Part shown: positions 37,106 through 45,773 of the stretch, in pieces
Numbering within the stretch: position 1 is the stretch's first letter
Layout: each line of letters opens with the position of its first letter
NCBI GenBank assembly: GCA_002701395.1
Contig: NZVC01000043.1
Coordinates: 62,601 to 118,903, forward strand
Direction of reading: 5' to 3'
Source of the DNA: Maritimibacter sp.
GTDB taxonomy: Bacteria; Pseudomonadota; Alphaproteobacteria; Rhodobacterales; Rhodobacteraceae
DNA: 56,303 bases
Program-made: the position numbers and the translations under genes
Notes under the pieces: generated by a model
Told to the model about the DNA's origin: nothing
Databases searched by the model: none
The model's input: the letters and a program-made list of their open reading frames with translations, nothing else

Positions 37106-37179
37106 CGCTGGGTCGCCCCCGGGCGAAGGGTTGACATCGCCGCCCCGGATGCGCCTGTGGCGCGCAAACGGAGGCGGCG

Positions 37180-38121
37180 ATGTCGGACGATACGAAAGGC
37201 GTGATCGCGGTAGCGGTCGCGTCGATCCTTTGGGGCCTTGTGCCCATCTACTACAAGCTGCTTGCCCATATTCCGCCGCTGGAAGTGCTGGCGCATCGCA
37301 CGATCTGGTCGCTGGTGTTCTTCGGTCTCGTCCTGATGATCCAGGGCCGCCTTGCCGAGGTTCGGGCGCTGCTGGCGCACCGCGCCGGGCTGATCGCCAT
37401 CGCGGCGGCGGCTCTTCTGATTTCCTGCAACTGGCTGCTGTTCATCTACGCGGTGCAAATCGATCGCGTGACCGAGGCATCGCTGGGCTATTACATCATG
37501 CCGCTGCTGTCGGTCGTGCTGGGCATGGTCTTTTTCGGCGAAAAGCTTAACCGCACGCAGGCGGTCGCGGTCCTTCTGGCGGCGGCGGGTGTCTCGGTGC
37601 TGACATGGGGGCTGGGGGCCGCGCCGTGGATCTCGATCGGGCTGGCGTCGCTGTTCGGGCTGTACGGCGCGATCAAGAAATACGTGGACGCCGGGCCCGT
37701 GGTGTCGGTGTCGGTCGAGGTTCTGCTGCTGGTGCCGCTGGCCATCCTGTGGCTGTGGGGCGTGCACACGCAGGGATGGACCGGGCTGACGGCGCGCGCG
37801 TTGGGCATCTTCGGGCGTGACTGGATGGACAGCCTGCTGCTGATGGTGTCAGGACCGCTGACCGCGATCCCGCTGATCCTGTTTTCCTATGCCGCACGGC
37901 GGGTGCGGCTGTCGACCGTCGGGCTGGTGCAGTACCTGAACCCGACGCTGCAATTCCTTGTCGCCGTGGTCCTGTTCGCCGAGCCCTTCACCAAGTGGCA
38001 CGCCATCGCCTTCCCGATGATCTGGGTGGCGCTGGCGATTTACTCGGTCTGGGCGGTGCGTCAGGAAAGGTCGGCGCGCAGGGCCTCGACCAGTTCGTCC
38101 ACGGTGTCGACCACGACGTAG
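37180..38121 (+). CDS. rarD: EamA-family transporter RarD
   Basis: Inner-membrane drug/metabolite transporter, 313 residues with ten predicted helices in two EamA repeats. The RarD signature is KGVIAVAVASILWGLVPIYYKLL, with LEVLAHRTIWSLVF and EASLGYYIMPLLSV following (each quoted in part). GGAGGCG precedes the ATG. The last ~20 residues (ARRASTSSSTVSTTT and the part before) are low complexity and lie on the antisense of the convergent LOG gene, overlapping it by 61 bases, so the reading frame seems to have run past an ancestral stop. Confidence 0.9.
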   Translation: MSDDTKGVIAVAVASILWGLVPIYYKLLAHIPPLEVLAHRTIWSLVFFGLVLMIQGRLAEVRALLAHRAGLIAIAAAALLISCNWLLFIYAVQIDRVTEASLGYYIMPLLSVVLGMVFFGEKLNRTQAVAVLLAAAGVSVLTWGLGAAPWISIGLASLFGLYGAIKKYVDAGPVVSVSVEVLLLVPLAILWLWGVHTQGWTGLTARALGIFGRDWMDSLLLMVSGPLTAIPLILFSYAARRVRLSTVGLVQYLNPTLQFLVAVVLFAEPFTKWHAIAFPMIWVALAIYSVWAVRQERSARRASTSSSTVSTTT

Positions 38122-38615
38122 AAGTCCCGCAGCGACTTGTCGGCGAAGCCTTCGTTGATCGTCTGCTCGATCAGGGCCAGCAGAGGCTGCCAATAGCCCT
38201 CGATGTCTACAAGATAGATCGGCTTGGCGTGCAGCGTCAGCTGGCGCCATGTCAGCACCTCGAAGAACTCGTCCAGCGACCCGGCGCCGCCGGGCAGCAC
38301 GACGATCGCGTCCGAGTTCATGAACATGACTTTCTTACGCTCGTGCATGTTCTCTGTGATGATGAAGCTGCCAAGGTCGCGCTTCGCCATCTCGCGCGCC
38401 AGCAGGTGCACCGGGATCACCCCGAAGGTCGATCCGCCTGCATCCTGCGCCGCGCGCGACACCGCGCCCATCAGGCCGACATCGCCGGCGCCATAGACCA
38501 GACGCCAGCCTTCCTTGGCCATCTGTTGGCCAAGATCGGTGGCCGATTGCACGTATTCGGGTTTCGTGCCGTTGCGTGAGCCGCAAAAGACACAGACGGA
38601 ATGGGGAACGGACAC
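38061..38615 (-). CDS. LOG-family nucleoside 5'-monophosphate phosphoribohydrolase (TIGR00730)
   Basis: 184-residue Rossmann-fold enzyme that splits nucleoside 5'-monophosphates, related to plant cytokinin-activating LOG. The catalytic motif PGGxGTxxE appears as PGGAGSLDE at 108-116, with the partner Arg/Lys in MHERKKVMF at 91-99. The N-terminal CVFCGSRNG and GVIPVHLL are typical. It overlaps the convergent rarD by 61 bases. In bacteria it may act in nucleotide salvage. Confidence 0.9.
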   Translation of the reverse strand: MSVPHSVCVFCGSRNGTKPEYVQSATDLGQQMAKEGWRLVYGAGDVGLMGAVSRAAQDAGGSTFGVIPVHLLAREMAKRDLGSFIITENMHERKKVMFMNSDAIVVLPGGAGSLDEFFEVLTWRQLTLHAKPIYLVDIEGYWQPLLALIEQTINEGFADKSLRDFYVVVDTVDELVEALRADLS

Positions 38616-38716
38616 CAGATATAGCCCTCACAGCAATGGGTTTTGACCACAGATAGCCGGGTTGATAGGATCGCTCAACCGCCCGACGGGGGTGCCGGGC
38701 GGTGTTGGAGAGAGAA

Positions 38717-40645
38717 ATGCTGACAAGGATCGGTTCTTTGGTCGGTGGGGAGCGCGCGGCGGGTGCTGTGATCGTTGCGCTGGTTGCCGCTGCATTGGGT
38801 TATGGCGGCTGGCAGCTTGCCGGTCCCGAAGCGGATCCAGAGGCGGGCCCAGACGGCGACATCGCGGGGGTCGAAGCGCCGGACGCCGAGACGCCCGATC
38901 CCGACACGTCCGCTTCCGAAAGCTCTGACGACGCGTCTGACAGCGCGCCCGAGACGGTGGCAGACGCCGCGCCGGATGAGGCGCCCGAGACCGTGCCGGA
39001 GACCCCCGAACCTCCCGAAGCGACCGCGCCCGAGCCGCCGGTATTCGACGTGGTTCGCGTCGACGCCGATGGCAACGCCCTGATCGCGGGCCGCGCGATG
39101 CCCAACGCAGAGGTGTCGGTTCTGCTGGACGGGGTCGAGGTGTCGAAGACGCCTGCGGGGTCGGACGGCAATTTCGTGTCGATGTTCTCGGTCCCGCCTG
39201 CGGACGTGCCGCGTGTGATGAGCCTTGAGATGCAGTCCGAGGGAGAGGACAAGATCCCATCCTCTGCCACGGTGATCCTGCAACCCGCGCCCAACGGCGC
39301 CGCGCCCGAGGTGGCGGGGCCGCCCGAGGTGGCGGGGCTGCCCGAGGCTGACGAGGCTGATCCCGACGCCGACACGCCCGACGCGGATGTTGCCGAAGCG
39401 CCCGCGCCGGACGGTACTGCGCCGTCCTCGGACGACGTAGCAGAGGCGCCCGTTCCGGACGACATAGCCGGCGCGTCCGTTCCGGACGACGTGGCTGAGG
39501 CGCCTGTTTCGGGCGACAGCACGCCGACAGGCGACGCGCCTGAATTTGCCGGATCGCCCGACGCGGCAGAGCCCCCGGCGCAGGACGGTGAAACGGCGGA
39601 TGTGGCAGATCCCGATGCGCCCGAGGCGACCGAGCTGGCCGAGGCCGATATGTCCGGCGATGACCCCGCTGCCGCGACCGAGGATGGCGCCGGGGACAGC
39701 GATCTTGTCGGCACGGTGGCGCGCGGGCTGGCCGTCGGGGCCGGGGCCGCTGCGGATGCCGTGGTGGACGGCCTGACCGGAATGACGGACGCAGTCCCGG
39801 ACGGGACGGACAGCGACACCGAGACGGCCGATGGCGCCGACCCGTCCGAGGGCGACGCCGACGCGGTGGACACCGCACAGGAGTCCGACGCGCCCGATGG
39901 CGACGCCGCCCCTGTCGAGACGGCAGAGGATGCCGACGCACCCGGCACCGACACCGCGCCGGTCGAGACCGTCGAAGCGCCCGAGACGCCCGAGCTTGAC
40001 GCGCCCGAGGCGGTTGCCGCCGGCGAAGGGCCGGTGGTGCCCGACGCGGGCGAGGCGCCCGATGTGCCCGCCGCGCCGTCCGTGCTGCTGGCCGACGACA
40101 CAGGCATCCGCGTGTTGCAGTCCGGCGGCGCGGAAACCCGGCCCAATCCCACCGTCGAGATCGACACGATCACCTACGACCCCGAGGGCGAAGTCGCCGT
40201 CGGCGGGCGCGGCGGCAGCGGTGGCTTCGTGCGGCTTTACCTCGACAACCGGCCGATCAAGACCACCGAGATCGGTGTCGACGGTCAATGGACGATGGAT
40301 CTGCCCGACATCGACACCGGGCTTTACACCTTGCGCGTCGACGAGTTGGACGCGGACGGCGAGGTCGTCTCGCGGGTCGAGACACCGTTCAAGCGCGAAG
40401 AGCCGGAGCTTCTTGCGGCGCTTGAAACAGCGCGGAATGAGGATGCCGCCGGTGGTGGCGACGGCACTGCTTCGGCACCGCGGCCCGAACTGCTGACGGT
40501 TCAGCCGGGGAATACGCTGTGGGGCATCGCCTCGACCCGCTATGGCGACGGGATGCTGTACGTGCGCGTGTTCGAGGCGAACAAGGAACGCATCCGCGAT
40601 CCGCACTGGATTTATCCCGGACAGGTGTTCGCGATCCCCGAGTGA
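38717..40645 (+). CDS. Large acidic LysM protein with Ig-like domains
   Basis: 642 residues, probably anchored in the inner membrane by one helix at about 16-35 and reaching into the periplasm. Two Ig-like domains (about 109-190 and 476-557) flank a very long Asp/Glu/Ala/Pro linker with loose repeats such as VPDDVAEAPV. The C-terminal LysM domain from ~593 (PGNTLWGIASTRYGDG and WIYPGQVFAIP) should bind peptidoglycan. ATG 38717 with GGAGAGAG just upstream is chosen over a GTG at 38702. This architecture is common in Rhodobacterales; the linker is unusually long and acidic. Confidence 0.87.
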   Translation: MLTRIGSLVGGERAAGAVIVALVAAALGYGGWQLAGPEADPEAGPDGDIAGVEAPDAETPDPDTSASESSDDASDSAPETVADAAPDEAPETVPETPEPPEATAPEPPVFDVVRVDADGNALIAGRAMPNAEVSVLLDGVEVSKTPAGSDGNFVSMFSVPPADVPRVMSLEMQSEGEDKIPSSATVILQPAPNGAAPEVAGPPEVAGLPEADEADPDADTPDADVAEAPAPDGTAPSSDDVAEAPVPDDIAGASVPDDVAEAPVSGDSTPTGDAPEFAGSPDAAEPPAQDGETADVADPDAPEATELAEADMSGDDPAAATEDGAGDSDLVGTVARGLAVGAGAAADAVVDGLTGMTDAVPDGTDSDTETADGADPSEGDADAVDTAQESDAPDGDAAPVETAEDADAPGTDTAPVETVEAPETPELDAPEAVAAGEGPVVPDAGEAPDVPAAPSVLLADDTGIRVLQSGGAETRPNPTVEIDTITYDPEGEVAVGGRGGSGGFVRLYLDNRPIKTTEIGVDGQWTMDLPDIDTGLYTLRVDELDADGEVVSRVETPFKREEPELLAALETARNEDAAGGGDGTASAPRPELLTVQPGNTLWGIASTRYGDGMLYVRVFEANKERIRDPHWIYPGQVFAIPE

Positions 40646-40773
40646 GACATGGCCTGCGGTCACGCGTCGGTCGGGCCCGTGCGCTGGCTGCGGGGGCCAT
40701 CTATTGGCGTGCGGGCTGGTCAATCACGTCTTCGGCACCTACGTAGGACTGTCCCACGCGCCAAGGAACCCCG

Positions 40774-42693
40774 ATGCCGCCCAGCAAGATGACCGATTGG
40801 AATGCCCCCGAAGCCCGCCGCAGCGGGATGAACGTGGTGGTGAAGGTGGCGCCGTACCTTTGGCCGGACGACAAGCCGTGGGTAAAGCGGCGCGTGGTGG
40901 TGGCGCTTTTGATGCTGCTGGTCGCCAAGCTGATCGCCGTGGGCACGCCGTTCTTCTACAAGGCCGCCGTCGACTCTTTGTCGGGGGACACTGACAACGC
41001 CGCCGTTTGGCTGGCGATCGGGGCGGTGGGCCTGACCGTGGCCTATGGCATGGCCCGGCTGATGAACGTGGGGTTCCAGCAGCTGCGCGACGTCGTCTTC
41101 GCCGCCGTGGGCCAGCGCGCCCTGCGGCAGCTGGCGCTGGAGACGTTCCAGCACATGCACGCCCTGAGCCTGCGCTATCACATCACCCGCAAGACCGGCG
41201 GTCTGAGCCGCATCATCGAACGCGGCGTGAAGGGGGTGGAGTTCCTGCTGCGCTTCCTGTTGTTCTCGATCGGGCCGCTGCTGTTGGAACTGCTGCTGAT
41301 CGCCGTGGTGCTCGCCGTGGTGTTCGACATGTGGTACCTCGCCGTCGTTTTCGTGACGATCGGTCTGTACATCTGGTTCACCTTCAAGGTGACCGAATGG
41401 CGGGTGAAGATCCGCAAGCAGATGAACGATCAGGACACCGACGCGAACCAGAAGGCAATCGACAGCCTGCTGAATTTCGAGACGGTGAAATACTTCGGCG
41501 CCGAGCGCCGCGAGGCGACCCGGTACGACGGGGCGATGGCGGGCTATGAACAGGCGGCGCTGAAGACCTCGTACTCGCTGGCGTTCCTGAACTTCGGCCA
41601 GTCGCTGCTGATCACCGCGGGGCTGGTGATCGTGATGGTCATGGCCGCCGTGGGCGTGCAGAACGGCAGCCTGACGGTCGGCGATTTCGTCATGGTCAAC
41701 GCCTACATGATCCAGATCACCATGCCGCTGAACTTCCTCGGCACCGTCTACCGCGAGATCCGGCAGGCGATGATCGACATGTCCGAGATGTTCGATCTGC
41801 TGGAACAGCCCGCCGAGGTGAAGGATGCCCCCGATGCCAAGCCGCTGGCCGTGACCGGAGGCGAGGTTGTGCTGGACGGCGTCCGCTTCGGCTATGACCC
41901 CGAGCGCCCGGTGCTGAAGGGCGTGTCGATCCGCGTCGGCGCGGGCAAGACGGTGGCCATCGTCGGCCCGTCCGGGTCCGGCAAGTCGACCATCGGACGG
42001 CTGCTGTTCCGGTTCTACGACGTCACCGGCGGGGCGATCCGGATCGACGGGCAGGACCTGCGCGCGGTCACGCAGGAAAGCCTGCACGCGCAGATCGGCG
42101 TGGTGCCGCAGGACACGGTGCTGTTCAACGACTCGATCCTGTACAACATCGCTTACGGCCGCCCCGAAGCCACGCGCGAAGAGATCGAGGCCGCCGCGCG
42201 TGCGGCGAAGATCCATGACTTCATCCGCTCGCTGCCGGAAGGCTATGACACGCAGGTGGGCGAGCGCGGTCTGAAGCTGTCGGGCGGCGAGAAGCAGCGC
42301 GTCGGCATCGCCCGCACGCTGCTGAAGAACCCGCCGATCCTTCTGCTAGACGAGGCCACCAGCGCGCTGGACACCGAGACCGAACGCGACATCCAGTCCG
42401 AGCTGAAGGCGATGGGCGAGGGGCGCACGGTCGTCACCATCGCGCACCGTCTGTCCACCATCGCCGATGCCGACCGTATCGTGGTGCTGGTGAAGGGCGA
42501 GATCGTCGAGGAAGGCACCCACGCCGAACTGCTGGCGGCGAACGGGCGCTATGCGTCGCTGTGGTCGCGGCAGGCCGCCGAGATCCCGGACGACGAACCG
42601 CGTCTGGCGCATCCCGGAAAGGATGTCCCGGACCCGGCGGACGAGGGCATGGTTCCCGCTGACGGCTCGTGGCGATGGGTGGACGAATCCTGA
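40774..42693 (+). CDS. Atm1-type ABC exporter (fused membrane and ATPase domains)
   Basis: Inner-membrane half-transporter that works as a homodimer and exports glutathione-type sulphur or heavy-metal conjugates. The 639 residues hold six membrane helices in the first ~320, with FFYKAAVDSL and YHITRKTGGLSRIIERGVKG typical of Atm1/HMT1 proteins. The ATPase has Walker A GPSGSGKST, signature LSGGEKQR and Walker B ILLLDEATSALD. A second ATG at 40789 is possible. It is transcribed alone or with the MFS gene 91 bases downstream. Confidence 0.92.
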   Translation: MPPSKMTDWNAPEARRSGMNVVVKVAPYLWPDDKPWVKRRVVVALLMLLVAKLIAVGTPFFYKAAVDSLSGDTDNAAVWLAIGAVGLTVAYGMARLMNVGFQQLRDVVFAAVGQRALRQLALETFQHMHALSLRYHITRKTGGLSRIIERGVKGVEFLLRFLLFSIGPLLLELLLIAVVLAVVFDMWYLAVVFVTIGLYIWFTFKVTEWRVKIRKQMNDQDTDANQKAIDSLLNFETVKYFGAERREATRYDGAMAGYEQAALKTSYSLAFLNFGQSLLITAGLVIVMVMAAVGVQNGSLTVGDFVMVNAYMIQITMPLNFLGTVYREIRQAMIDMSEMFDLLEQPAEVKDAPDAKPLAVTGGEVVLDGVRFGYDPERPVLKGVSIRVGAGKTVAIVGPSGSGKSTIGRLLFRFYDVTGGAIRIDGQDLRAVTQESLHAQIGVVPQDTVLFNDSILYNIAYGRPEATREEIEAAARAAKIHDFIRSLPEGYDTQVGERGLKLSGGEKQRVGIARTLLKNPPILLLDEATSALDTETERDIQSELKAMGEGRTVVTIAHRLSTIADADRIVVLVKGEIVEEGTHAELLAANGRYASLWSRQAAEIPDDEPRLAHPGKDVPDPADEGMVPADGSWRWVDES

Positions 42694-42784
42694 CAGGCGG
42701 CGATCACATGCTGTGCGCATGTATTTCGCTTGCCCCAACGTCGCGCTGCTTCTAAGGGGGGACCAAGTTTCAAGGACCGCCCCG

Positions 42785-43978
42785 ATGTACCGTTTCGCCC
42801 TTATCCTCGGCATGCTGGCCGCCATTGGCCCCTTTGCCATCGACATGTACCTGCCGGCGATGCCGGGCATCGCGGCGGACCTGTCCGCCTCGGCCAGCGG
42901 GACGCAGCTGACGCTGACCGCGTTCTTTCTGGCGTTCGGGCTGTCGCAGCTTGTGTATGGCCCCTGGGCCGATCAGGCGGGGCGCAAGCGCCCGCTGTAC
43001 ACCGGGCTGACCATCTTCGCGCTTGGGTCGGTCGGCTGCGTGCTGGCGCCGTCGCTGCCGGTGCTGGTGGCCTGCCGCTTCTTGCAGGGGATGGGCGGCG
43101 CCGTGGTCATGGTGATGCCGCGCGCCATCGTGCGCGACCTGCACACCGGGCCCAAGGCCACGCGGCTGATGGCGACGGTGATGCTGGTGATCTCGGTCTC
43201 GCCGATGCTGGCGCCGCTGGCGGGCAGCGCGGTGATGGGCTTTGGCGGCTGGCGCGGCATCTTCGCGATCCTCGCGGTGCTGGGCGTGCTGGGGCTGGTG
43301 CTGACCGCCCGCGCGCTGCCCGAGACGCTGCCGCCCGAACGCCGGGTGTCGGTCAACCTGAAAAGCCTTGGCGCGGGGCTGCGCCGCTTGCTGACGGACC
43401 CGACCTTCATGGGGCTGACCTTTATCGCGGGCTTCGGCATGGCCAGCTTCTTCGTGTTCCTTGCCAGCGCGTCCTTCGTCTATGTCGACCAGTTCGGCCT
43501 GTCGCCCACCGGATTCTCGCTGGCCTTCGCGGTCAACGCCGTCGGGTTCTTCAGCGCCTCGCAGGTCGCCGGACCGCTGGCCGAGCGCATCGGCATCACC
43601 CGCGTCATCCTGCTGGGGGTGGGGGCGTTCCTGTGCTTCTCGCTGGCCACGCTGTCGCTGGTCGCGGCGGGCGGCGGGCTGGCGGTGATCATGGGCGGTC
43701 TGTTCCTTGGCAACGCGGGGCTGGGGCTGGTGATCCCGACGGTGTCGGTGATGGCGCTGGACGCCCACGGCAAGATCGCGGGTCTTGCCGCATCGCTGGG
43801 GGGCACGCTGCAGATGGTGACGGGCGGATTGATGATCGTGGTGTCGGGGCTGTTCTTCGACGGAACGGCGGTGCCGATGCTGGCGATCATCGCGTCCTGC
43901 GCGGTGGTGGCGGCGCTGTTGGCGGCGTCGGTTCTGCCCCGTCTGGTCCGGGCGCAACGCGCGGCGGCGATGCTGTAG
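42785..43978 (+). CDS. MFS multidrug exporter, Bcr/CflA type
   Basis: Inner-membrane drug:proton antiporter, 397 residues with 12 predicted helices. The family start LGMLAAIGPFAIDMYLPAMP and the loop motif GPWADQAGRKRPLYTG (motif A) are characteristic, and RALPETLPPERR marks the central loop. The ATG is the first plausible start; the region before it is GC-rich without coding likeness. It follows the Atm1 gene and precedes ccmC, on the same strand but with 90-base gaps. Confidence 0.9.
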   Translation: MYRFALILGMLAAIGPFAIDMYLPAMPGIAADLSASASGTQLTLTAFFLAFGLSQLVYGPWADQAGRKRPLYTGLTIFALGSVGCVLAPSLPVLVACRFLQGMGGAVVMVMPRAIVRDLHTGPKATRLMATVMLVISVSPMLAPLAGSAVMGFGGWRGIFAILAVLGVLGLVLTARALPETLPPERRVSVNLKSLGAGLRRLLTDPTFMGLTFIAGFGMASFFVFLASASFVYVDQFGLSPTGFSLAFAVNAVGFFSASQVAGPLAERIGITRVILLGVGAFLCFSLATLSLVAAGGGLAVIMGGLFLGNAGLGLVIPTVSVMALDAHGKIAGLAASLGGTLQMVTGGLMIVVSGLFFDGTAVPMLAIIASCAVVAALLAASVLPRLVRAQRAAAML

Positions 43979-44070
43979 CCCCACGGTTGTCCAAGACGTG
44001 ACCACAGGACGCGGTAGCGGGGGCCGCCGGGGCTTGTTGCCCGCCGGGAAGGTCAGTAATCCTGCTGCCC

Positions 44071-44799
44071 ATGTCGATCTGGGAATACGCCAACCCCGTC
44101 AGGTTCATGACGACCTCGCAGAAGCTTCTACCGTGGATCGGGGGGCTGGCCGTGCTGTGCCTTGCCACCGGACTGGGTTGGGGCTTTTTCTTCACGCCTG
44201 ACGATTACCGGCAGGGATCGACGGTCAAGATCTTCTACCTGCACGTCCCCGCCGCGACGATGGCGATCAACGCGTGGGCGATGATGCTGGTCGCCTCGCT
44301 GGTCTGGATCGTGCGCCGCCACCATGTCTCGGCGCTTGCCGCCAAGGCCGCCGCGCCGGTGGGGGTGACCTTTACGCTGATCGCGCTGTTCACCGGGGCG
44401 ATCTGGGGGCAGCCGATGTGGGGGACGTGGTGGGCGTGGGATCCGCGCCTGACCTCGTTCCTGATCCTGTTCCTGTTCTACCTTGGCTACATGGCGCTGT
44501 GGGCCGCGATCGAGAACCCGGACACCGCGGCGGACCTGACCTCGGTCCTGTGTCTTGTGGGCTCGGTCTTCGCGATCCTCAGCCGCTATGCCGTCAACTT
44601 CTGGAACCAGGGCCTGCATCAGGGCGCGTCGCTGTCGCTGGACGCCGAAGAGAACGTCGCCGACGTGTTCTGGTATCCCGCCTTGGTGGCCATCGCGGGC
44701 TTCGTGCTGCTGTTTCTGGCGCTGGTGCTGCTGCGCACACAGACCGAGATCCGCCGCCGCCGCCTTCACATGCTGGAAATGCGCGAGAGGATGGGATGA
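44071..44799 (+). CDS. ccmC: Heme exporter/transporter protein CcmC
   Basis: Membrane protein of cytochrome c maturation system I that loads heme onto CcmE. It has 242 residues and six helices; the tryptophan-rich periplasmic WWD motif is WGTWWAWDPRLTS at 117-129, with conserved His58 (FYLHVPAA) on one side and His in FWNQGLHQGASLSL on the other, the expected axial heme ligands. Its stop overlaps ccmD by four bases. ccmA and ccmB are not in this window. Confidence 0.96.
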   Translation: MSIWEYANPVRFMTTSQKLLPWIGGLAVLCLATGLGWGFFFTPDDYRQGSTVKIFYLHVPAATMAINAWAMMLVASLVWIVRRHHVSALAAKAAAPVGVTFTLIALFTGAIWGQPMWGTWWAWDPRLTSFLILFLFYLGYMALWAAIENPDTAADLTSVLCLVGSVFAILSRYAVNFWNQGLHQGASLSLDAEENVADVFWYPALVAIAGFVLLFLALVLLRTQTEIRRRRLHMLEMRERMG

Positions 44800-44951
44800 T
44801 ACCCGAGCTTGGCAAATACGCCGGCACCGTGCTGTCGGCCTATGGCATCAGCCTTTTGTTGTTGCTGGGCGTCGTGGCGCTGAGCGTGGTGCAGTGGCGG
44901 CGCATGAAGCGGCGGCTTGCAGCGGCGGAGGCGCGGCGCAGCAATGGTTAA
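44796..44951 (+). CDS. ccmD: Heme exporter protein CcmD
   Basis: Small 51-residue membrane protein with one helix (about 10-32), which helps release holo-CcmE from CcmABC. MIPELGKYAGTVLSAYG is the usual CcmD start and the C-terminus is Arg-rich (QWRRMKRRL). It starts in the ccmC stop (ATGA) and overlaps ccmG by eight bases. Confidence 0.92.
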   Translation: MIPELGKYAGTVLSAYGISLLLLLGVVALSVVQWRRMKRRLAAAEARRSNG

Positions 44952-45471
44952 ACCGCTGATCCTTCTGCCGCCTGTCCTGTTCGCGGGGCTTGCCGCGCTG
45001 TTCCTGCTGGGCATGAACCGCGACGATCCCGACGCGCTGCCGTCCAGCATCGAGGGGCAGGCTGCGCCCACGCTGACGGTGACGCCTTTGGAACCGTTGC
45101 CCGGGTTCGACGCGGACACGCTGGCGATGCCCGGCGTGAAGCTGGTGAACTACTGGGCCAGTTGGTGCGCCCCGTGCCGGGTGGAACACCCCAACCTCGA
45201 GGCGCTGGCCGCCGAGGGCGTGCCGATCTACGGCATCAACTACAAGGACGACCCCGCCAAGGCGCTGGGCTTCCTTGAAGAGCTGGGCAACCCCTATGCC
45301 GGCGTGATGGCCGACGGCGGCCGGACCGCGCTGGACTGGGGCGTCTACGGCGTGCCCGAGACCTTCGTGCTGGACGGCGATGGCAATGTGGTTCTGAGGT
45401 TTGCGGGTCCTGTGACCCAGCGGGTGATCGAAGAACGGATCCGCCCGGCAATGGAGCGCGCCGCCGAGTGA
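44944..45471 (+). CDS. ccmG: Thiol:disulfide interchange protein CcmG (DsbE)
   Basis: Periplasmic, membrane-anchored thioredoxin-like protein that reduces apocytochrome c before heme ligation. 175 residues: one N-terminal membrane anchor (about 4-23), then a thioredoxin fold with active site WCAPC at 74-78 and the cis-proline region GVYGVPETFVLDGDG. The ATG at 44944 overlaps the ccmD end by eight bases, so C, D and G form one unit. No terminator is seen after it. Confidence 0.95.
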   Translation: MVKPLILLPPVLFAGLAALFLLGMNRDDPDALPSSIEGQAAPTLTVTPLEPLPGFDADTLAMPGVKLVNYWASWCAPCRVEHPNLEALAAEGVPIYGINYKDDPAKALGFLEELGNPYAGVMADGGRTALDWGVYGVPETFVLDGDGNVVLRFAGPVTQRVIEERIRPAMERAAE

Positions 45472-45488
45472 CGGCGCGCTCTGGCTAA

Positions 45489-45596
45489 TCAGCCGATATA
45501 AGCGATGACGACCATAAGGGCGAAAAAGCCCAGTTCAGCCACCGGCCAAATCAATGAAGTTCTGCGTTGCAGCGGCACGCTGGTATCGATTTGCAT
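45489..45596 (-). CDS. 35-residue single-span membrane protein
   Basis: Very short gene with a good ribosome site: AAGGA six bases before ATG. The product starts MQIDTSVPLQRRTS and continues into a hydrophobic helix at about 15-34 (ending ALMVVIAYIG), so it is probably an inner-membrane miniprotein. It ends 18 bases from the end of convergent ccmG. Its upstream DNA is AT-rich and carries palindromes, as expected of a regulated promoter. The family is not recognised; a small subunit of a membrane complex is possible. Confidence 0.6.
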   Translation of the reverse strand: MQIDTSVPLQRRTSLIWPVAELGFFALMVVIAYIG

Positions 45597-45670
45597 AACG
45601 TTTCCTTACCCCTCTCAATGAGGGCAAATTAGAACGTCGATGCCTCGATCTCTAGGTCGCGATTCAGGGT

Positions 45671-45717
45671 ACTTACGGAATGTAAGTGCATTCTGGGGGC
45701 GAATTTGTACTTAAGTA
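45671..45717. promoter_or_regulatory. Two ACTTA-based palindromes, operator candidates
   Basis: ACTTAC-ggaat-GTAAGT at 45671-45687 and TACTTAAGTA at 45708-45717 are perfect palindromes that share the half-site ACTTA. They are 75-120 bases upstream of the 35-residue gene and may be binding sites for one regulator. Confidence 0.45.
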
Positions 45718-45743
45718 TATGTTTGCGGCGGGAATGTGCGGCC

Positions 45744-45773
45744 TTGTGGCCAAAAAAAGGCAAAAGGCCACAA
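45744..45773. other. 8-bp inverted repeat with A-rich loop
   Basis: TTGTGGCC / GGCCACAA arms around the 14-base A-rich loop AAAAAAAGGCAAAA. It could be an operator or an RNA hairpin; no gene ends here, so a terminator role is unlikely. Confidence 0.45.

Noticed and set aside
38675..40723. Minus-strand open frame of 682 codons over the LysM gene
   Set aside because: The plus-strand gene has a membrane anchor, Ig-like domains and a LysM domain; the reverse frame is Arg/Gly/Val low complexity caused by the acidic repeats.
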